A DNA stretch of 64,000 nt, from assembly GCA_013823945.1 (NCBI GenBank), contig PNMZ01000001.1:124001-188000 (forward strand), read 5' to 3'. Position 1 is the stretch's first letter. Each line of letters starts with the position of its first letter. A model generated the notes under the pieces. The model was not told the DNA's origin. It made no database searches and was given only the letters and a program-made list of their open reading frames with translations. The translations under genes and the position numbers were made by a program. Source of the DNA: a bacterium (GTDB lineage: Bacteria > Armatimonadota > Fimbriimonadia > Fimbriimonadales > Fimbriimonadaceae). Shown here piece by piece: positions 26,467 through 34,489 of this stretch.

Positions 26467-27774
26467 ATGTTCCTGATCACTGCCCTCATCGCGCCCCTCG
26501 CATTAACTGCCTCGGCTCCAATCCAATCTGGAGAACTCCCTCGAAAACCTGCTCTCGGCATCCAATTTCAAGCCGGAACCCTAGTCGTTGCCGGAACTGT
26601 TCCCGGCGGCTCTGCTGAAAAAGATCTCAAACCCGGAGACATCCTCCTAAGCCTCAATAATGTCACACTAGAAAATCCCCAACTTCTTGGCTCTACCGTC
26701 GCCCAGCTCAAAACCGGCGAGAAAATCCCCGTTGTCCTTCAAAGAGACGGCAAGGTCGTCAACTTGACCCTAACCCTCAAAGAAAGACCTCGAGAAACAT
26801 CTCCCGACTACGACGTGATCTATAGCCACGTAATGAGCAACGGCAACCGGATTCGCACCATCATCACAAAACCAAAGAAAGAAGGGAAATTCCCCGTCTT
26901 CTTCATGATGCAGGGCCTCGGTCAGTTCAGCATGGATTACCCCCTGTCCGGACCATCTGGACCATACAAAGAATTTGTCCAACACTTCGCCAAGAAAGAC
27001 TTCGTCACCATCCGGGTCGAAAAACCAGGAATGGGCGACGCCGAAGGCGGACCCTACCCCGAAACCGACTTTTTCACCGAAGGCGATGTCTACCTCCAAG
27101 CCCTCCGGGACATCAAAACCAAACCGTACGTCAATCCCGACCGAGTCTTCCTTTTCGGACACAGTATGGGCGGAACATTTGGCCCATGGGTCGTCAGCCA
27201 AGAGCCTGTCTATGGCTTCATTCCTGCCTCAACCCTCTACAAAACATGGACCGAATATTGGATTGAGAATGTCCGGCGCCAGCAAGCTCTCGCCGGAGCA
27301 AGCCCCCAAGAGCAAGATGCCGGAGCCCGAGCCGATGCCGTAATCCAACCTCTGGTATTGCTCCATAACTGGACACCCGCCCGTGTTGCTGAAGAATTCC
27401 CAGTCTATAAACCATACATTGACGAATACTTCGGTCAAGACCCCACTAAGATGATGGGCCGCACCCTCGGATTCTGGCGTCAACTTGCCGGACTCAACCT
27501 CCCCGAGCTTTGGAGCAAAGTCAATGCCCGCACCCTCGTCCTCTGGGGTCAATGGGATTACGTCAGCACCGAAGCAGATCACATGATGATCCGCGACCAG
27601 CTTAATTCCCAAAACCCAGGATCAGCCACCTATGTCCGCATCGATGACGCATTCCACGGCTTCACCAAAGCCACCAGCTACGAAAACGCTCGAGCCGTCC
27701 CCAGCCAACCGTTCAACTTCAAAGTCATCGAAGTGATGGATGAGTGGATCAAAAAGCAACTCGCCGACAACTGA
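26467..27774 (+). CDS. Exported PDZ domain-alpha/beta hydrolase fusion
   Basis: A 435 aa protein. Signal peptide MFLITALIAPLALTASA has no basic n-region. A PDZ domain covers residues about 30-105 (ALGIQFQAGTLVVAGTVPGG, LKPGDILLSLNNV). An alpha/beta hydrolase follows, with an oxyanion region in MMQGLG, the nucleophile elbow GHSMGG, an Asp in LWGQWDYVS and a His in DAFHGF. The family of extracellular acyl hydrolases with an attached PDZ is rare. It is probably periplasmic; the PDZ may select C-terminal or lipid ligands. It lies 24 bases after murJ. Confidence 0.82.
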   Translation: MFLITALIAPLALTASAPIQSGELPRKPALGIQFQAGTLVVAGTVPGGSAEKDLKPGDILLSLNNVTLENPQLLGSTVAQLKTGEKIPVVLQRDGKVVNLTLTLKERPRETSPDYDVIYSHVMSNGNRIRTIITKPKKEGKFPVFFMMQGLGQFSMDYPLSGPSGPYKEFVQHFAKKDFVTIRVEKPGMGDAEGGPYPETDFFTEGDVYLQALRDIKTKPYVNPDRVFLFGHSMGGTFGPWVVSQEPVYGFIPASTLYKTWTEYWIENVRRQQALAGASPQEQDAGARADAVIQPLVLLHNWTPARVAEEFPVYKPYIDEYFGQDPTKMMGRTLGFWRQLAGLNLPELWSKVNARTLVLWGQWDYVSTEADHMMIRDQLNSQNPGSATYVRIDDAFHGFTKATSYENARAVPSQPFNFKVIEVMDEWIKKQLADN

Positions 27775-27888
27775 ACAAACCCAAAAACCAAACGTCCCTA
27801 AAGCTGTTCGATCAACGTTCAATCGCAAAAACGTGGAACTCAAAGTTCCAGATCGCCTGTAGTGAAGGACAGGCATGCGACAACGATC

Positions 27889-27927
27889 GCCGGCTCAAGA
27901 CCCGCAAGTCTGAGCCGGCATTTTTTT
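27889..27927 (+). terminator. Intrinsic terminator after the PDZ-hydrolase gene
   Basis: GCCGGCTCA at 27889-27897 pairs with TGAGCCGGC at 27911-27919, followed by A and seven T residues. A smaller hairpin (GCCTGT/ACAGGC, 27855-27874) lies just upstream. Confidence 0.9.
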
Positions 27928-28048
27928 ATTTGAACTATCTTGCATGTTAAAACTCATACAAATCTCACAATTTCGCCGAACTCTCACCTCGACTCTAAGT
28001 CTCTACTCAGCAAGGCAATCCCAAGAATTGCCAACAAAAAGGACAACC

Positions 28049-28537
28049 ATGAACAGTCTCAAAACAATTCTCGTCGCCGCAAGCCTCCTCGTCAGCGTTT
28101 TCGCTTTCGCCCAGGCCGAACATGGCAACCACACCGCCGGAAAAGGCGTTGCCAAAAATCAAGAGCAAACTGCTGAGTTTGAATTCCGTGCTGGACAAGT
28201 CCGCAACGGGGAATTAAAAGGGAACTTCAGCATGACCGTCGGCGGACAAAATCTTCCGTCACGCGTCAAGATCGAACTCAAACGAATCGGCGACCTCGAA
28301 ATCGGTGAAGACCGAGCCTCATTCCAAGGTGCCGGAGTTCTGGTCGTCAACCGAAATGGACGACTAGAACGTGTCGAGGGCCGAATCAAAGTCACGGTTT
28401 TCGACGTTACCGGACCGAACGAAAACGGCGAGGACCGACCGCAGCGAGATCGAATCAAAGTTGAGTTCAAAGCCGCCAATTCCAACCTCACGTTCGACTT
28501 TGAAGGGTTCGTCACTCGCGGCGATATCCGGGTCTGA
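28049..28537 (+). CDS. Small exported beta-rich protein of unknown function
   Basis: A 162 aa protein with a standard signal peptide (MNSLKTILVAASLLVSVFAFAQA). The ATG at 28049 is chosen for its AAGGA ribosome-binding site and for the signal peptide; a longer frame from 27944 is possible but unlikely. The mature part (FRAGQVRNGELKGNFSMTVG, then VEGRIKVTVFDVTG) looks like a compact beta sandwich with many charged residues. I do not recognise the family. A strong terminator follows. Confidence 0.75.
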   Translation: MNSLKTILVAASLLVSVFAFAQAEHGNHTAGKGVAKNQEQTAEFEFRAGQVRNGELKGNFSMTVGGQNLPSRVKIELKRIGDLEIGEDRASFQGAGVLVVNRNGRLERVEGRIKVTVFDVTGPNENGEDRPQRDRIKVEFKAANSNLTFDFEGFVTRGDIRV

Positions 28538-28552
28538 CATTAATCTAATCGA

Positions 28553-28584
28553 AATGACCCTCCCATCCGGGAGGGTCATTTTCA
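28553..28584. terminator. Bidirectional terminator between convergent genes
   Basis: AATGACCCTCCC at 28553-28564 and its complement GGGAGGGTCATT at 28569-28580, a near-perfect 12-bp stem with a 4-base loop and T residues on the + side. It serves the exported-protein gene and, from the other strand, the GyrI-like gene that ends at 28582. Confidence 0.85.
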
Positions 28585-29043
28585 CGACTTCTTAGCCGAG
28601 GCGACAAGCCGAGTTTGAAGATCAGCCTCCGGAACTTCTGTATGGTCATTCAAATATTCTTCAAAGCACCAATCCCAATCAGTGCCTCCAGCTGCTTCCA
28701 GCGCATGAGAAAATTCCGACCATGCCGCTGGCAACCCTGAATAAGGGCCACTGTAAATCGACACTAAAAACTCTCCTTCCGGAACATCAATCAAATGCAA
28801 ATCCGGGTGGTCAAGTTCAAAATCAAGCCCAACCGGAACCGCCGCATCACTTCTCAATTCGTCAACCGGTGTACTCTCTGGGTCGTCATACCAAAATCCC
28901 GCTGGTGGACCCGCCATTTCAATCCCCAACGGCCCGATCAAGCCAAAGAGCTTTTCAAAGCTATTCCCAATCTCCGGATAAGGGCCGTGATGAGAAATTG
29001 CAAGGTAACGACGAGCTGGAAAAGAACTTCGCGTAACTTCCAT
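28582..29043 (-). CDS. GyrI-like small-molecule-binding protein
   Basis: A 153 aa stand-alone GyrI/AraC effector-binding domain. Typical blocks are ARRYLAISHHGPYPEIGNSF, then FELDHPDLHLIDVPEGEFLV and YSGPYSGLPAAWSEF. Such proteins bind small ligands or protect gyrase (SbmC). No DNA-binding domain is attached. The ATG at 29043 rather than 29070 is chosen because a perfect TATAAT lies 6 bases before it. It is divergent from the aldo/keto reductase gene. Ligand unknown. Confidence 0.83.
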   Translation of the reverse strand: MEVTRSSFPARRYLAISHHGPYPEIGNSFEKLFGLIGPLGIEMAGPPAGFWYDDPESTPVDELRSDAAVPVGLDFELDHPDLHLIDVPEGEFLVSIYSGPYSGLPAAWSEFSHALEAAGGTDWDWCFEEYLNDHTEVPEADLQTRLVASAKKS

Positions 29044-29049
29044 CTGAGT

Positions 29050-29055
29050 ATTATA
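29050..29055 (-). promoter_or_regulatory. Consensus -10 (TATAAT), leaderless GyrI-like gene
   Basis: TATAAT on the - strand lies exactly 6 bases before the ATG at 29043, so the transcript would begin at the start codon. An in-frame ATG at 29070 would lie upstream of this promoter. Confidence 0.6.
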
Positions 29056-29107
29056 CAGGAAGTGAATCAATAATATACAGACATTTTTCTACATTATTCC
29101 AAATACA

Positions 29108-30076
29108 ATGAAACCTGCCAAACTCCAATTGCCCGCCATGAAAACCCAAACTCTCGGTCAATCCCCCCTCGCTGTTTCCCAAATTGCCTTTGGGTGTATG
29201 CGCATATCCGGAACCTGGAACCCGTCCGATTTCACCCCCGCCCACGAAGAAATGGGACGCCAAGCCCTTCTCGCCGCGTACGAGTCCGGATACACCCTCT
29301 TTGACCACGCCGATATCTACGGTCGAACCCTTTGCGAATCGATCCACGGACGCCTCCTCGCCGAATCCCCCGATCTCAAATCAAAAACCACAATCGCTAC
29401 GAAATGCGGCATTCGCTTCGGTGGTGATCCGACTCCAAGCTCCCCTCACCGCTGGGACTTCTCTAAGAGCCATATCATTGAATCGGCTGAACGCTCACTC
29501 GAACGACTCCAAATCAACCAGATTGATCTGTTCCAGCTCCACCGTCCCGATCTCTTGATGGACCCCATGGAAATCGCGGAAGCTTTCCAAATCCTCGCTG
29601 ATCGCAAACTGGTGAAGTTTTTCGGCGTCAGCAATTTCCGACCGAGCATGGTGGACCTCCTCAATGCGAATCTCCCCGAACCACTCATTGTCAATCAAAT
29701 CGAAATATCCCTCGACCATCTTGCACCCTTTGAAGATGGTCAACTCGATTCCTGCCTCATCCATGACCTCACTCCACTGGCTTGGTCACCGCTTGCCGGC
29801 GGATGGCTAGGGTCATCAAGTCTCGAACCTTCTCAATTCACTGACCGCAATGCAAAACTTCACGCGCTTCTCGGCGATTTCAGCAAAAAATACAATACAT
29901 CTCGCCAAAACATCGCTCTCTCGTTCCTTCTCAAGCACCCGAGCCACGTCATTCCAATCATCGGAACTACAAATCCCGAACGTATCAAAGACGCCGCCCT
30001 CGCCGCCGAAATCGAACTTTCTCGAGAAGACTGGTACCAACTTTTCACCACCGCCAAAAACCAACCTCTTCCGTAG
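29108..30076 (+). CDS. Aldo/keto reductase
   Basis: A 322 aa TIM-barrel NADPH oxidoreductase of the YdhF-like group. The catalytic residues are Asp and Tyr in FDHADIYGRT, Lys in ATKCGIRF and His in FQLHRPDLL. The C-terminal NADP-binding loop is IIGTTNPERI. An internal ATG at 29138 (MKTQTLGQSPL) matches the usual family start, so the true N-terminus may be 10 residues shorter. Substrate unknown. Confidence 0.9.
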   Translation: MKPAKLQLPAMKTQTLGQSPLAVSQIAFGCMRISGTWNPSDFTPAHEEMGRQALLAAYESGYTLFDHADIYGRTLCESIHGRLLAESPDLKSKTTIATKCGIRFGGDPTPSSPHRWDFSKSHIIESAERSLERLQINQIDLFQLHRPDLLMDPMEIAEAFQILADRKLVKFFGVSNFRPSMVDLLNANLPEPLIVNQIEISLDHLAPFEDGQLDSCLIHDLTPLAWSPLAGGWLGSSSLEPSQFTDRNAKLHALLGDFSKKYNTSRQNIALSFLLKHPSHVIPIIGTTNPERIKDAALAAEIELSREDWYQLFTTAKNQPLP

Positions 30077-30107
30077 TCAGCATTCAAAGGGCAAAACTAA
30101 GAAAAGC

Positions 30108-30140
30108 GTCCTCCCCGCGAAGGCGGGGATCCAGTCCTGG
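30108..30140. repeat. Short palindromic dispersed repeat (CCCGCGAAGGCGGGG type)
   Basis: GTCCTCCCCGCGAAGGCGGG followed by GATCCAGTCC. A related copy with the same ends is at 52684-52716 and a fragment lies in the repeat at 17736. Such REP-like sequences are common in bacterial intergenic DNA. Confidence 0.7.
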
Positions 30141-30211
30141 CAATATCAGGTCGAAGACACAACTGATGTTCTAACTAGTAATCGAATGCCATGGCTCGGA
30201 CGGCCCGCCGT

Positions 30212-31255
30212 TCACTCACCAGTATCCGGTGGCTCAACTGCACTCCCCGGTCGAGTCGAAGCATCCAAATGCCAAGCGTTCGGAAACGCCTTGACACCAA
30301 GCTCATCCACCGGCGTATTGCCACCCGAAAGCCCCTGAACTTCGTCATAAGCCGACCGCTCAACCGATCCGACAAATGCGACTCGCCCAGCGCTACCGAT
30401 AATCCGAACCGTTGCAGTTTTCGTCGCCGGACGACCAACAAAAACATCGCCCGCTAACATCAGAGCCGTCGTCTCAAATGGCACATCCGCCTCCGCAACC
30501 GCGGTCAAAACCACCTCCTCTTGAGCCGGATTCACCAAAATTGTCTGAATTATTGCCCCCTTCTGAGCCTTGGCAAAAATTGACTGAACTGCTTCCGCAT
30601 CATCCGCCGCATTGACCACCGAGGGCACTGGATCTGGCGGATTTTGCGCTGGTTCCGTAGTTGGCGTCGCTGTCGCTTGTTCAGATGCCGGGATTCGGAT
30701 CGGTTCAGCTGGGGCCTGCACTGCCACTTTCTCCGATTTCTTCCCCGCATTCTGCCCTACAAAGAAGCTCGCAATCCCAACCAAAAGAATCAAAACAACC
30801 ATCGTCGCCCAAAGTAAAGTCAGGCCACTCTTGGGCTTAACTTCCAGCGTCTCAACGGACGCTTGGTGATCTTTTAGTGCCAAATCCTGTGTAACACGAT
30901 CCAGCATCTGCTTTTCTCGAACCGCTTTAGGATCCAAGTCAAGGGCCATCTCAAACCACTCTTTGGCCTGGGTCAACTCCCCGTGTTCCAGATAAATCTC
31001 ACCGAGCAACGAATGCGCCGTAACATTATTCGGAAACGCCCGCAAAATCTTCAAACACTGATCAATCGCCGCTTGCTTATCCCCTCGCATTCGGCTCAAA
31101 TTAGCCTGGGCCAAATCCTGATACACCTCGGTATCAGATCCTTCCCCTTTCCCAATCGTGTAGCCACACTCCGGACAAAAGTCGTTCGCCGCCGCAATCA
31201 CCGCAAAGCATCGCGGACAACTGATCTTATATTCACTTGAGTCCTGTACTGCCAA
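30212..31255 (-). CDS. Zinc-ribbon, TPR and single-membrane-span protein
   Basis: A 347 aa protein. The N-terminus is a double zinc ribbon knuckle ([19 protein letters not shown], residues about 12-30). A TPR region follows (residues about 40-125, [22 protein letters not shown]-like), then one transmembrane segment near residue 170 ([20 protein letters not shown]). The rest is an Ala/Pro-rich linker and an extracytoplasmic domain. TTG at 31255 is chosen: GAAGG stands 5 bases before it and the zinc ribbon follows at once. It overlaps the end of dut by 23 bases and is thus translationally coupled to it. A role in envelope assembly is possible; unproven. Confidence 0.75.
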   Translation of the reverse strand: MAVQDSSEYKISCPRCFAVIAAANDFCPECGYTIGKGEGSDTEVYQDLAQANLSRMRGDKQAAIDQCLKILRAFPNNVTAHSLLGEIYLEHGELTQAKEWFEMALDLDPKAVREKQMLDRVTQDLALKDHQASVETLEVKPKSGLTLLWATMVVLILLVGIASFFVGQNAGKKSEKVAVQAPAEPIRIPASEQATATPTTEPAQNPPDPVPSVVNAADDAEAVQSIFAKAQKGAIIQTILVNPAQEEVVLTAVAEADVPFETTALMLAGDVFVGRPATKTATVRIIGSAGRVAFVGSVERSAYDEVQGLSGGNTPVDELGVKAFPNAWHLDASTRPGSAVEPPDTGE

Positions 31256-31682
31256 AACCGCCTTCACCTCGTTCCGTTTCGTCAAGCGAATCCACAACTA
31301 TGACATCCGCCCGAGCAATCGGGCAAATCACGAGCTGCGCAATTCGCTCACCTGAATCCAATTGGACGACAGAATCGCTCAAATTGATCAAAATAACTCC
31401 AATTTCTCCCCGATAATCGCTATCAATCGTTCCTGGTGAGTTCAAACAGGTGATTCCTTGTTTCAAAGCCAGACCACTCCTAGGCCGAACCTGACCTTCA
31501 TATCCTCTCGGAATTGCTGCCCGCAAACCAGTTTTAACAAGTGCTCGCTCCATCGGTTGTAACGTCACAGCATGAGTGCTCCGTAAATCCATCCCTGCTG
31601 CTTCTTCTGTCGCATAAGCGGGAACCTGCCCCCCTTCCCCCACCGATAACCTCAAACTAACCTTCAACTCATCCTGCGCCAT
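31233..31682 (-). CDS. dut: dUTP diphosphatase
   Basis: A 149 aa trimeric dUTPase that keeps uracil out of DNA. All five motifs are seen: [40 protein letters not shown] and the C-terminal [10 protein letters not shown]. The divergent pxpB gene starts only 19 bases away. The -10-like TATGAT lies 8 bases before its ATG. Confidence 0.96.
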   Translation of the reverse strand: MAQDELKVSLRLSVGEGGQVPAYATEEAAGMDLRSTHAVTLQPMERALVKTGLRAAIPRGYEGQVRPRSGLALKQGITCLNSPGTIDSDYRGEIGVILINLSDSVVQLDSGERIAQLVICPIARADVIVVDSLDETERGEGGFGSTGLK

Positions 31683-31689
31683 TTCCGCG

Positions 31690-31696
31690 TATCATA
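31690..31696. promoter_or_regulatory. Shared symmetric -10 for the divergent dut and pxpB genes
   Basis: The heptamer TATCATA reads TATCAT toward pxpB (6 bases before its ATG at 31702) and TATGAT toward dut (8 bases before its ATG at 31682). The whole intergenic region is 19 bases, so two separate promoters cannot fit unless their -10 elements overlap and both messages are leaderless. Confidence 0.5.
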
Positions 31697-31701
31697 ACCC
31701 C

Positions 31702-32439
31702 ATGCGTGTGGTCAGACTCAGCGAATCCTGCATCATTTTCAAAGAGTTATCCACCGAACCTGCCCCGATTGCCAATACTCTCAACGAAAGCCCACCTCTC
31801 GGCCTAATAGAAGCCGTCCCCGCATTTAACCAACTTGCTGTCTATTTTGAACCAGACGCTTTTGACTCCGCTGCGTTTGAGAAACTTTTGTTTGCCAATT
31901 CTCCCCTCTCCGTTTCAATGGAGAGGGGGCCAGGGGGTGAGGTAAATAGTTCGGCTCTCTCCTCACGTGGTGAGAACCAGCCCCAAACTCGATCTGGAGA
32001 CTCAGGAGGCGGACAAAATTCCGCACTAGTAATCATTCCCGCTCTCTACAACGGCCCCGACCTCGAAGCCGCCGCCAAATCCCTGAGCCTTTCAATCGAA
32101 GCACTCATTCAATTTCACAGCCAGACAATCTACACGGTCGAAGCCATCGGATTCTGCCCCGGATTCCCCTACCTCGCCGGACTCCCCAAACCCCTCCAGT
32201 ACCTCCCCCGAAAATCAACTCCCCGAACCGCCGTTGAGCCAGGTTCAATCGGCATCACCGGCGATCAATGCTGTATCTACCCACTCGTTCGACCCGGAGG
32301 GTGGAACATCATCGCCCAAACTCCTCTCACCCTCGTCGACCCTGACTCAAACTACTTCCCCCTCCAAGTCGGTGAAAAGATCCAATTCCAACCAATCACC
32401 GTTTCGCAATTTCAAGAGCTCCGAGATAAACGCCTATGA
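31702..32439 (+). CDS. pxpB: 5-oxoprolinase subunit B, with an in-frame repeat insertion
   Basis: A 245 aa KipI/PxpB protein, part of the bacterial ATP-dependent 5-oxoprolinase PxpABC. The C-terminal core is intact: YTVEAIGFCPGFPYLAGLP, PRTAVEPGSIGITG and CCIYPLVRPGGWNIIA. Between the N-terminal strand (AFEKLLF, about residue 64) and the normal continuation (LVIIPALYNGPDLE, about residue 107) lies a stretch of about 40 residues with no place in the family. It is encoded by a copy of the dispersed palindromic element. The frame is kept. The stop overlaps the pxpA start in ATGA. Confidence 0.87.
   Translation: MRVVRLSESCIIFKELSTEPAPIANTLNESPPLGLIEAVPAFNQLAVYFEPDAFDSAAFEKLLFANSPLSVSMERGPGGEVNSSALSSRGENQPQTRSGDSGGGQNSALVIIPALYNGPDLEAAAKSLSLSIEALIQFHSQTIYTVEAIGFCPGFPYLAGLPKPLQYLPRKSTPRTAVEPGSIGITGDQCCIYPLVRPGGWNIIAQTPLTLVDPDSNYFPLQVGEKIQFQPITVSQFQELRDKRL
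31901..32012 (+). repeat. Palindromic element inserted in frame in pxpB
   Basis: CCCCTCTCC, a GTTTCAAT loop and GGAGAGGGGG at 31903-31929 are followed by the same GGGGGTGAGGT tail (to 31942), a 31-base spacer and GAACC, as in the copies behind der. After GAACC the block CCCCAA and a GACT then GGAGG follow, a degraded version of the second palindrome. The element adds about 40 codons with no stop. Confidence 0.75.
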
Positions 32440-33182
32440 AAATCATCGACCTCAATGCTGATCTCGGTGAAGGAATGCCCCACGAGCAGGAAATTCTGCC
32501 CCTGATTAGCAGCGCCAATATCTGTTGTGGTGCCCACGCCGGCTCGCCCGAAATCACTCGCGCTACCGTCGAATCCTGCCTCCAACTCGGTATCCGAATC
32601 GGTGCCCACCCCGGCTACCCCGACCCTGAATACTTCGGCCGCCAGTCCTTTATGACACTGAAAATAAAACCAGGGCCACTTTTTAATCAAATGGTCAAAC
32701 AGACAAATTTGATTCCTGAAGCTAAATACATAAAACCTCATGGCGCTTTTTACAACGACACTGCCAGCCGAGCATATAGATATGATCACTTAGGCGCCAA
32801 AAAGTACAAGAAAATAAAGGAGGACTATTCTCCAAAACCAGATGATATCTACAACGTTCTTCATGCATCGCTCATCATCACGAAACTCCCACTCATGGGA
32901 CTCGCAAATACTTATCACTCCCAAATCGCCAGAAACGCACATGTCCTTTTCATTCCCGAAGGATTCATTGACCGCCGCTACGACAACAACCACCGACTCC
33001 TCCCCAGATCCAACCCCGACGCCATAATCCACGAACCACAAGAAGCAATCGACCAAGCCCTACGTCTCGCCAAAACCTGCGATTCCCTCTGCGTCCACGG
33101 CGACAACCCCAACGCACCAGAACTCCTGACAAAAGTCCGCCAAGCCCTCGAAAACGACGGTTACACCATCGCACCAAAATGA
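32436..33182 (+). CDS. pxpA: 5-oxoprolinase subunit A (LamB/YcsF)
   Basis: A 248 aa subunit of the 5-oxoprolinase that converts 5-oxoproline to glutamate. Family motifs are MKIIDLNADLGEG, NICCGAHAGSP, GAHPGYPDPEYFGR, KPHGAFYNDTA and the C-terminal CVHGDNPNAPELL. From residue about 112 to 136 a lysine/tyrosine-rich stretch (AYRYDHLGAKKYKKIKEDYS) appears longer than in usual members and is AT-rich. It overlaps both neighbours by 4 bases (ATGA), so pxpBAC is a tightly coupled operon. Confidence 0.9.
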   Translation: MKIIDLNADLGEGMPHEQEILPLISSANICCGAHAGSPEITRATVESCLQLGIRIGAHPGYPDPEYFGRQSFMTLKIKPGPLFNQMVKQTNLIPEAKYIKPHGAFYNDTASRAYRYDHLGAKKYKKIKEDYSPKPDDIYNVLHASLIITKLPLMGLANTYHSQIARNAHVLFIPEGFIDRRYDNNHRLLPRSNPDAIIHEPQEAIDQALRLAKTCDSLCVHGDNPNAPELLTKVRQALENDGYTIAPK

Positions 33183-34099
33183 TCACTGTCACCCAATCCT
33201 ACGGCGGTAATTTCATCGTCCCAATTCGCATTCCAAATCTCCGGTGCCAAGGAGTTCCCCCCGGCGGCCCTGCCGATCCTCTCCTCGCCAGACTTGTTTC
33301 GCACCTTTCCCAAAACCAGACCGTCCTCGAACTCACCGCCCCAATAACTCTCGTCACCGATTGCCTCACTCAAATCGCTATCGCCGCACCTCGGAATTCC
33401 GCCTGCATTCCGGATCACCCAACAATGTGCCTCGGCCTGATCAGTGCCTCGCCAAGCACGTCCCTCACCATCCATGCTCCCAAAACAGGCTTCCGCGTCT
33501 ACTTGTCTTGGACGGGACTCAATTCGCAATCCCTCCTCCCAACCCCGATATCAACGGGCCAATCCTTGGCGAGTTCAAACAATCATTTTTCAAGCTCTGT
33601 CATCCTGGATCCCGTCCTCATCCCACCTCCGACAGAGACGATCCGCTACCTATACATCATCGAAAACGCTACGCAAATCCACTGCCAAACAACCCCTGCA
33701 ATTTCTCGCATTGGCAATCGTTTAAGCTTTGATATTCTCGATTCTAACGAAATCCCGCCCCAGACCGCATCCGCGAAAACTAGCCCCCACTTATTCCACA
33801 ACCTCGCACCGAACACGCGCTCCGAACCCTCAACTCACGGCACAATCCAAGTCACACCCGACAACCAACTCCTGATCCATGGCCCCGATGGCCCTACCCT
33901 CGGCGGGTACCCAAAAATCGGCACGATTATCGAAGCTGACCTCCCGTCTCTTGCCCAACTACGTCCCGGCCAGCAGATCGAACTCATTCCCGTATCTCTT
34001 GAAGTTGCCCTCGACCTCCGCCGGGAATCCGCACTTCAACTCCAAAAAACCCTGCATCAAATCAACCAAGCTCTGCGCATCGCTCATAATTCGACGTAG
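33179..34099 (+). CDS. pxpC: 5-oxoprolinase subunit C (carboxyltransferase-like)
   Basis: A 306 aa protein of the biotin-dependent carboxyltransferase-like/allophanate hydrolase subunit 2 family, the third subunit of PxpABC. Markers are GVPPGGPADPLLARL, VLELT, a strongly conserved SRIGNRLSF, and GPTLGGYPKIGTI. The start overlaps pxpA by 4 bases. The C-terminal helix is basic and Gln-rich. Confidence 0.88.
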   Translation: MITVTQSYGGNFIVPIRIPNLRCQGVPPGGPADPLLARLVSHLSQNQTVLELTAPITLVTDCLTQIAIAAPRNSACIPDHPTMCLGLISASPSTSLTIHAPKTGFRVYLSWTGLNSQSLLPTPISTGQSLASSNNHFSSSVILDPVLIPPPTETIRYLYIIENATQIHCQTTPAISRIGNRLSFDILDSNEIPPQTASAKTSPHLFHNLAPNTRSEPSTHGTIQVTPDNQLLIHGPDGPTLGGYPKIGTIIEADLPSLAQLRPGQQIELIPVSLEVALDLRRESALQLQKTLHQINQALRIAHNST

Positions 34100-34111
34100 T
34101 AAAGAGAAATC

Positions 34112-34489
34112 GTGTTGGAGAAACCCACCCTACTCTACGATGGAGACTGCGGCTTCTGCCAATTCTCAATCAACCAGCTCAAAAAGCGCGATCCAAAACA
34201 GCAGTTTGATTACATCCCGGCCATCGCCTATCCAGCGATTACTGAATCCCAAAAATCCCAATCTCGACGCGAAGTCATCCTCGTTCATCAAAACAAATCT
34301 CTGGGCGGAGCCGACGCGGCCCTGGCCGTTTACTGCACCCTCAAACCGCTGAGCCCCTTGCAAGTTTTTCGCTTCCCTCCCGGGATCTGGATCGCTCGGG
34401 TCATCTATCGAATTGTCGCAAATAACCGCCTCAAGATCAGCCGCATTCTTGGAATCCCTACCACGTGCGAGATACCGAAGCGTAACTAG
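34112..34489 (+). CDS. DCC-family thiol-disulfide oxidoreductase
   Basis: A 125 aa DUF393/DCC1-like protein. The defining N-terminal motif LLYDGDCGFCQFSI is present (the DxDCxxC signature), followed by the typical helix and a C-terminal region with FPPGIWIARVIYRIVANNR. Members are thought to be thiol oxidoreductases of unknown partner. The start is GTG, 12 bases after pxpC, so it may be co-transcribed. Its stop overlaps the convergent hydrolase gene by 4 bases. Confidence 0.85.
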   Translation: MLEKPTLLYDGDCGFCQFSINQLKKRDPKQQFDYIPAIAYPAITESQKSQSRREVILVHQNKSLGGADAALAVYCTLKPLSPLQVFRFPPGIWIARVIYRIVANNRLKISRILGIPTTCEIPKRN

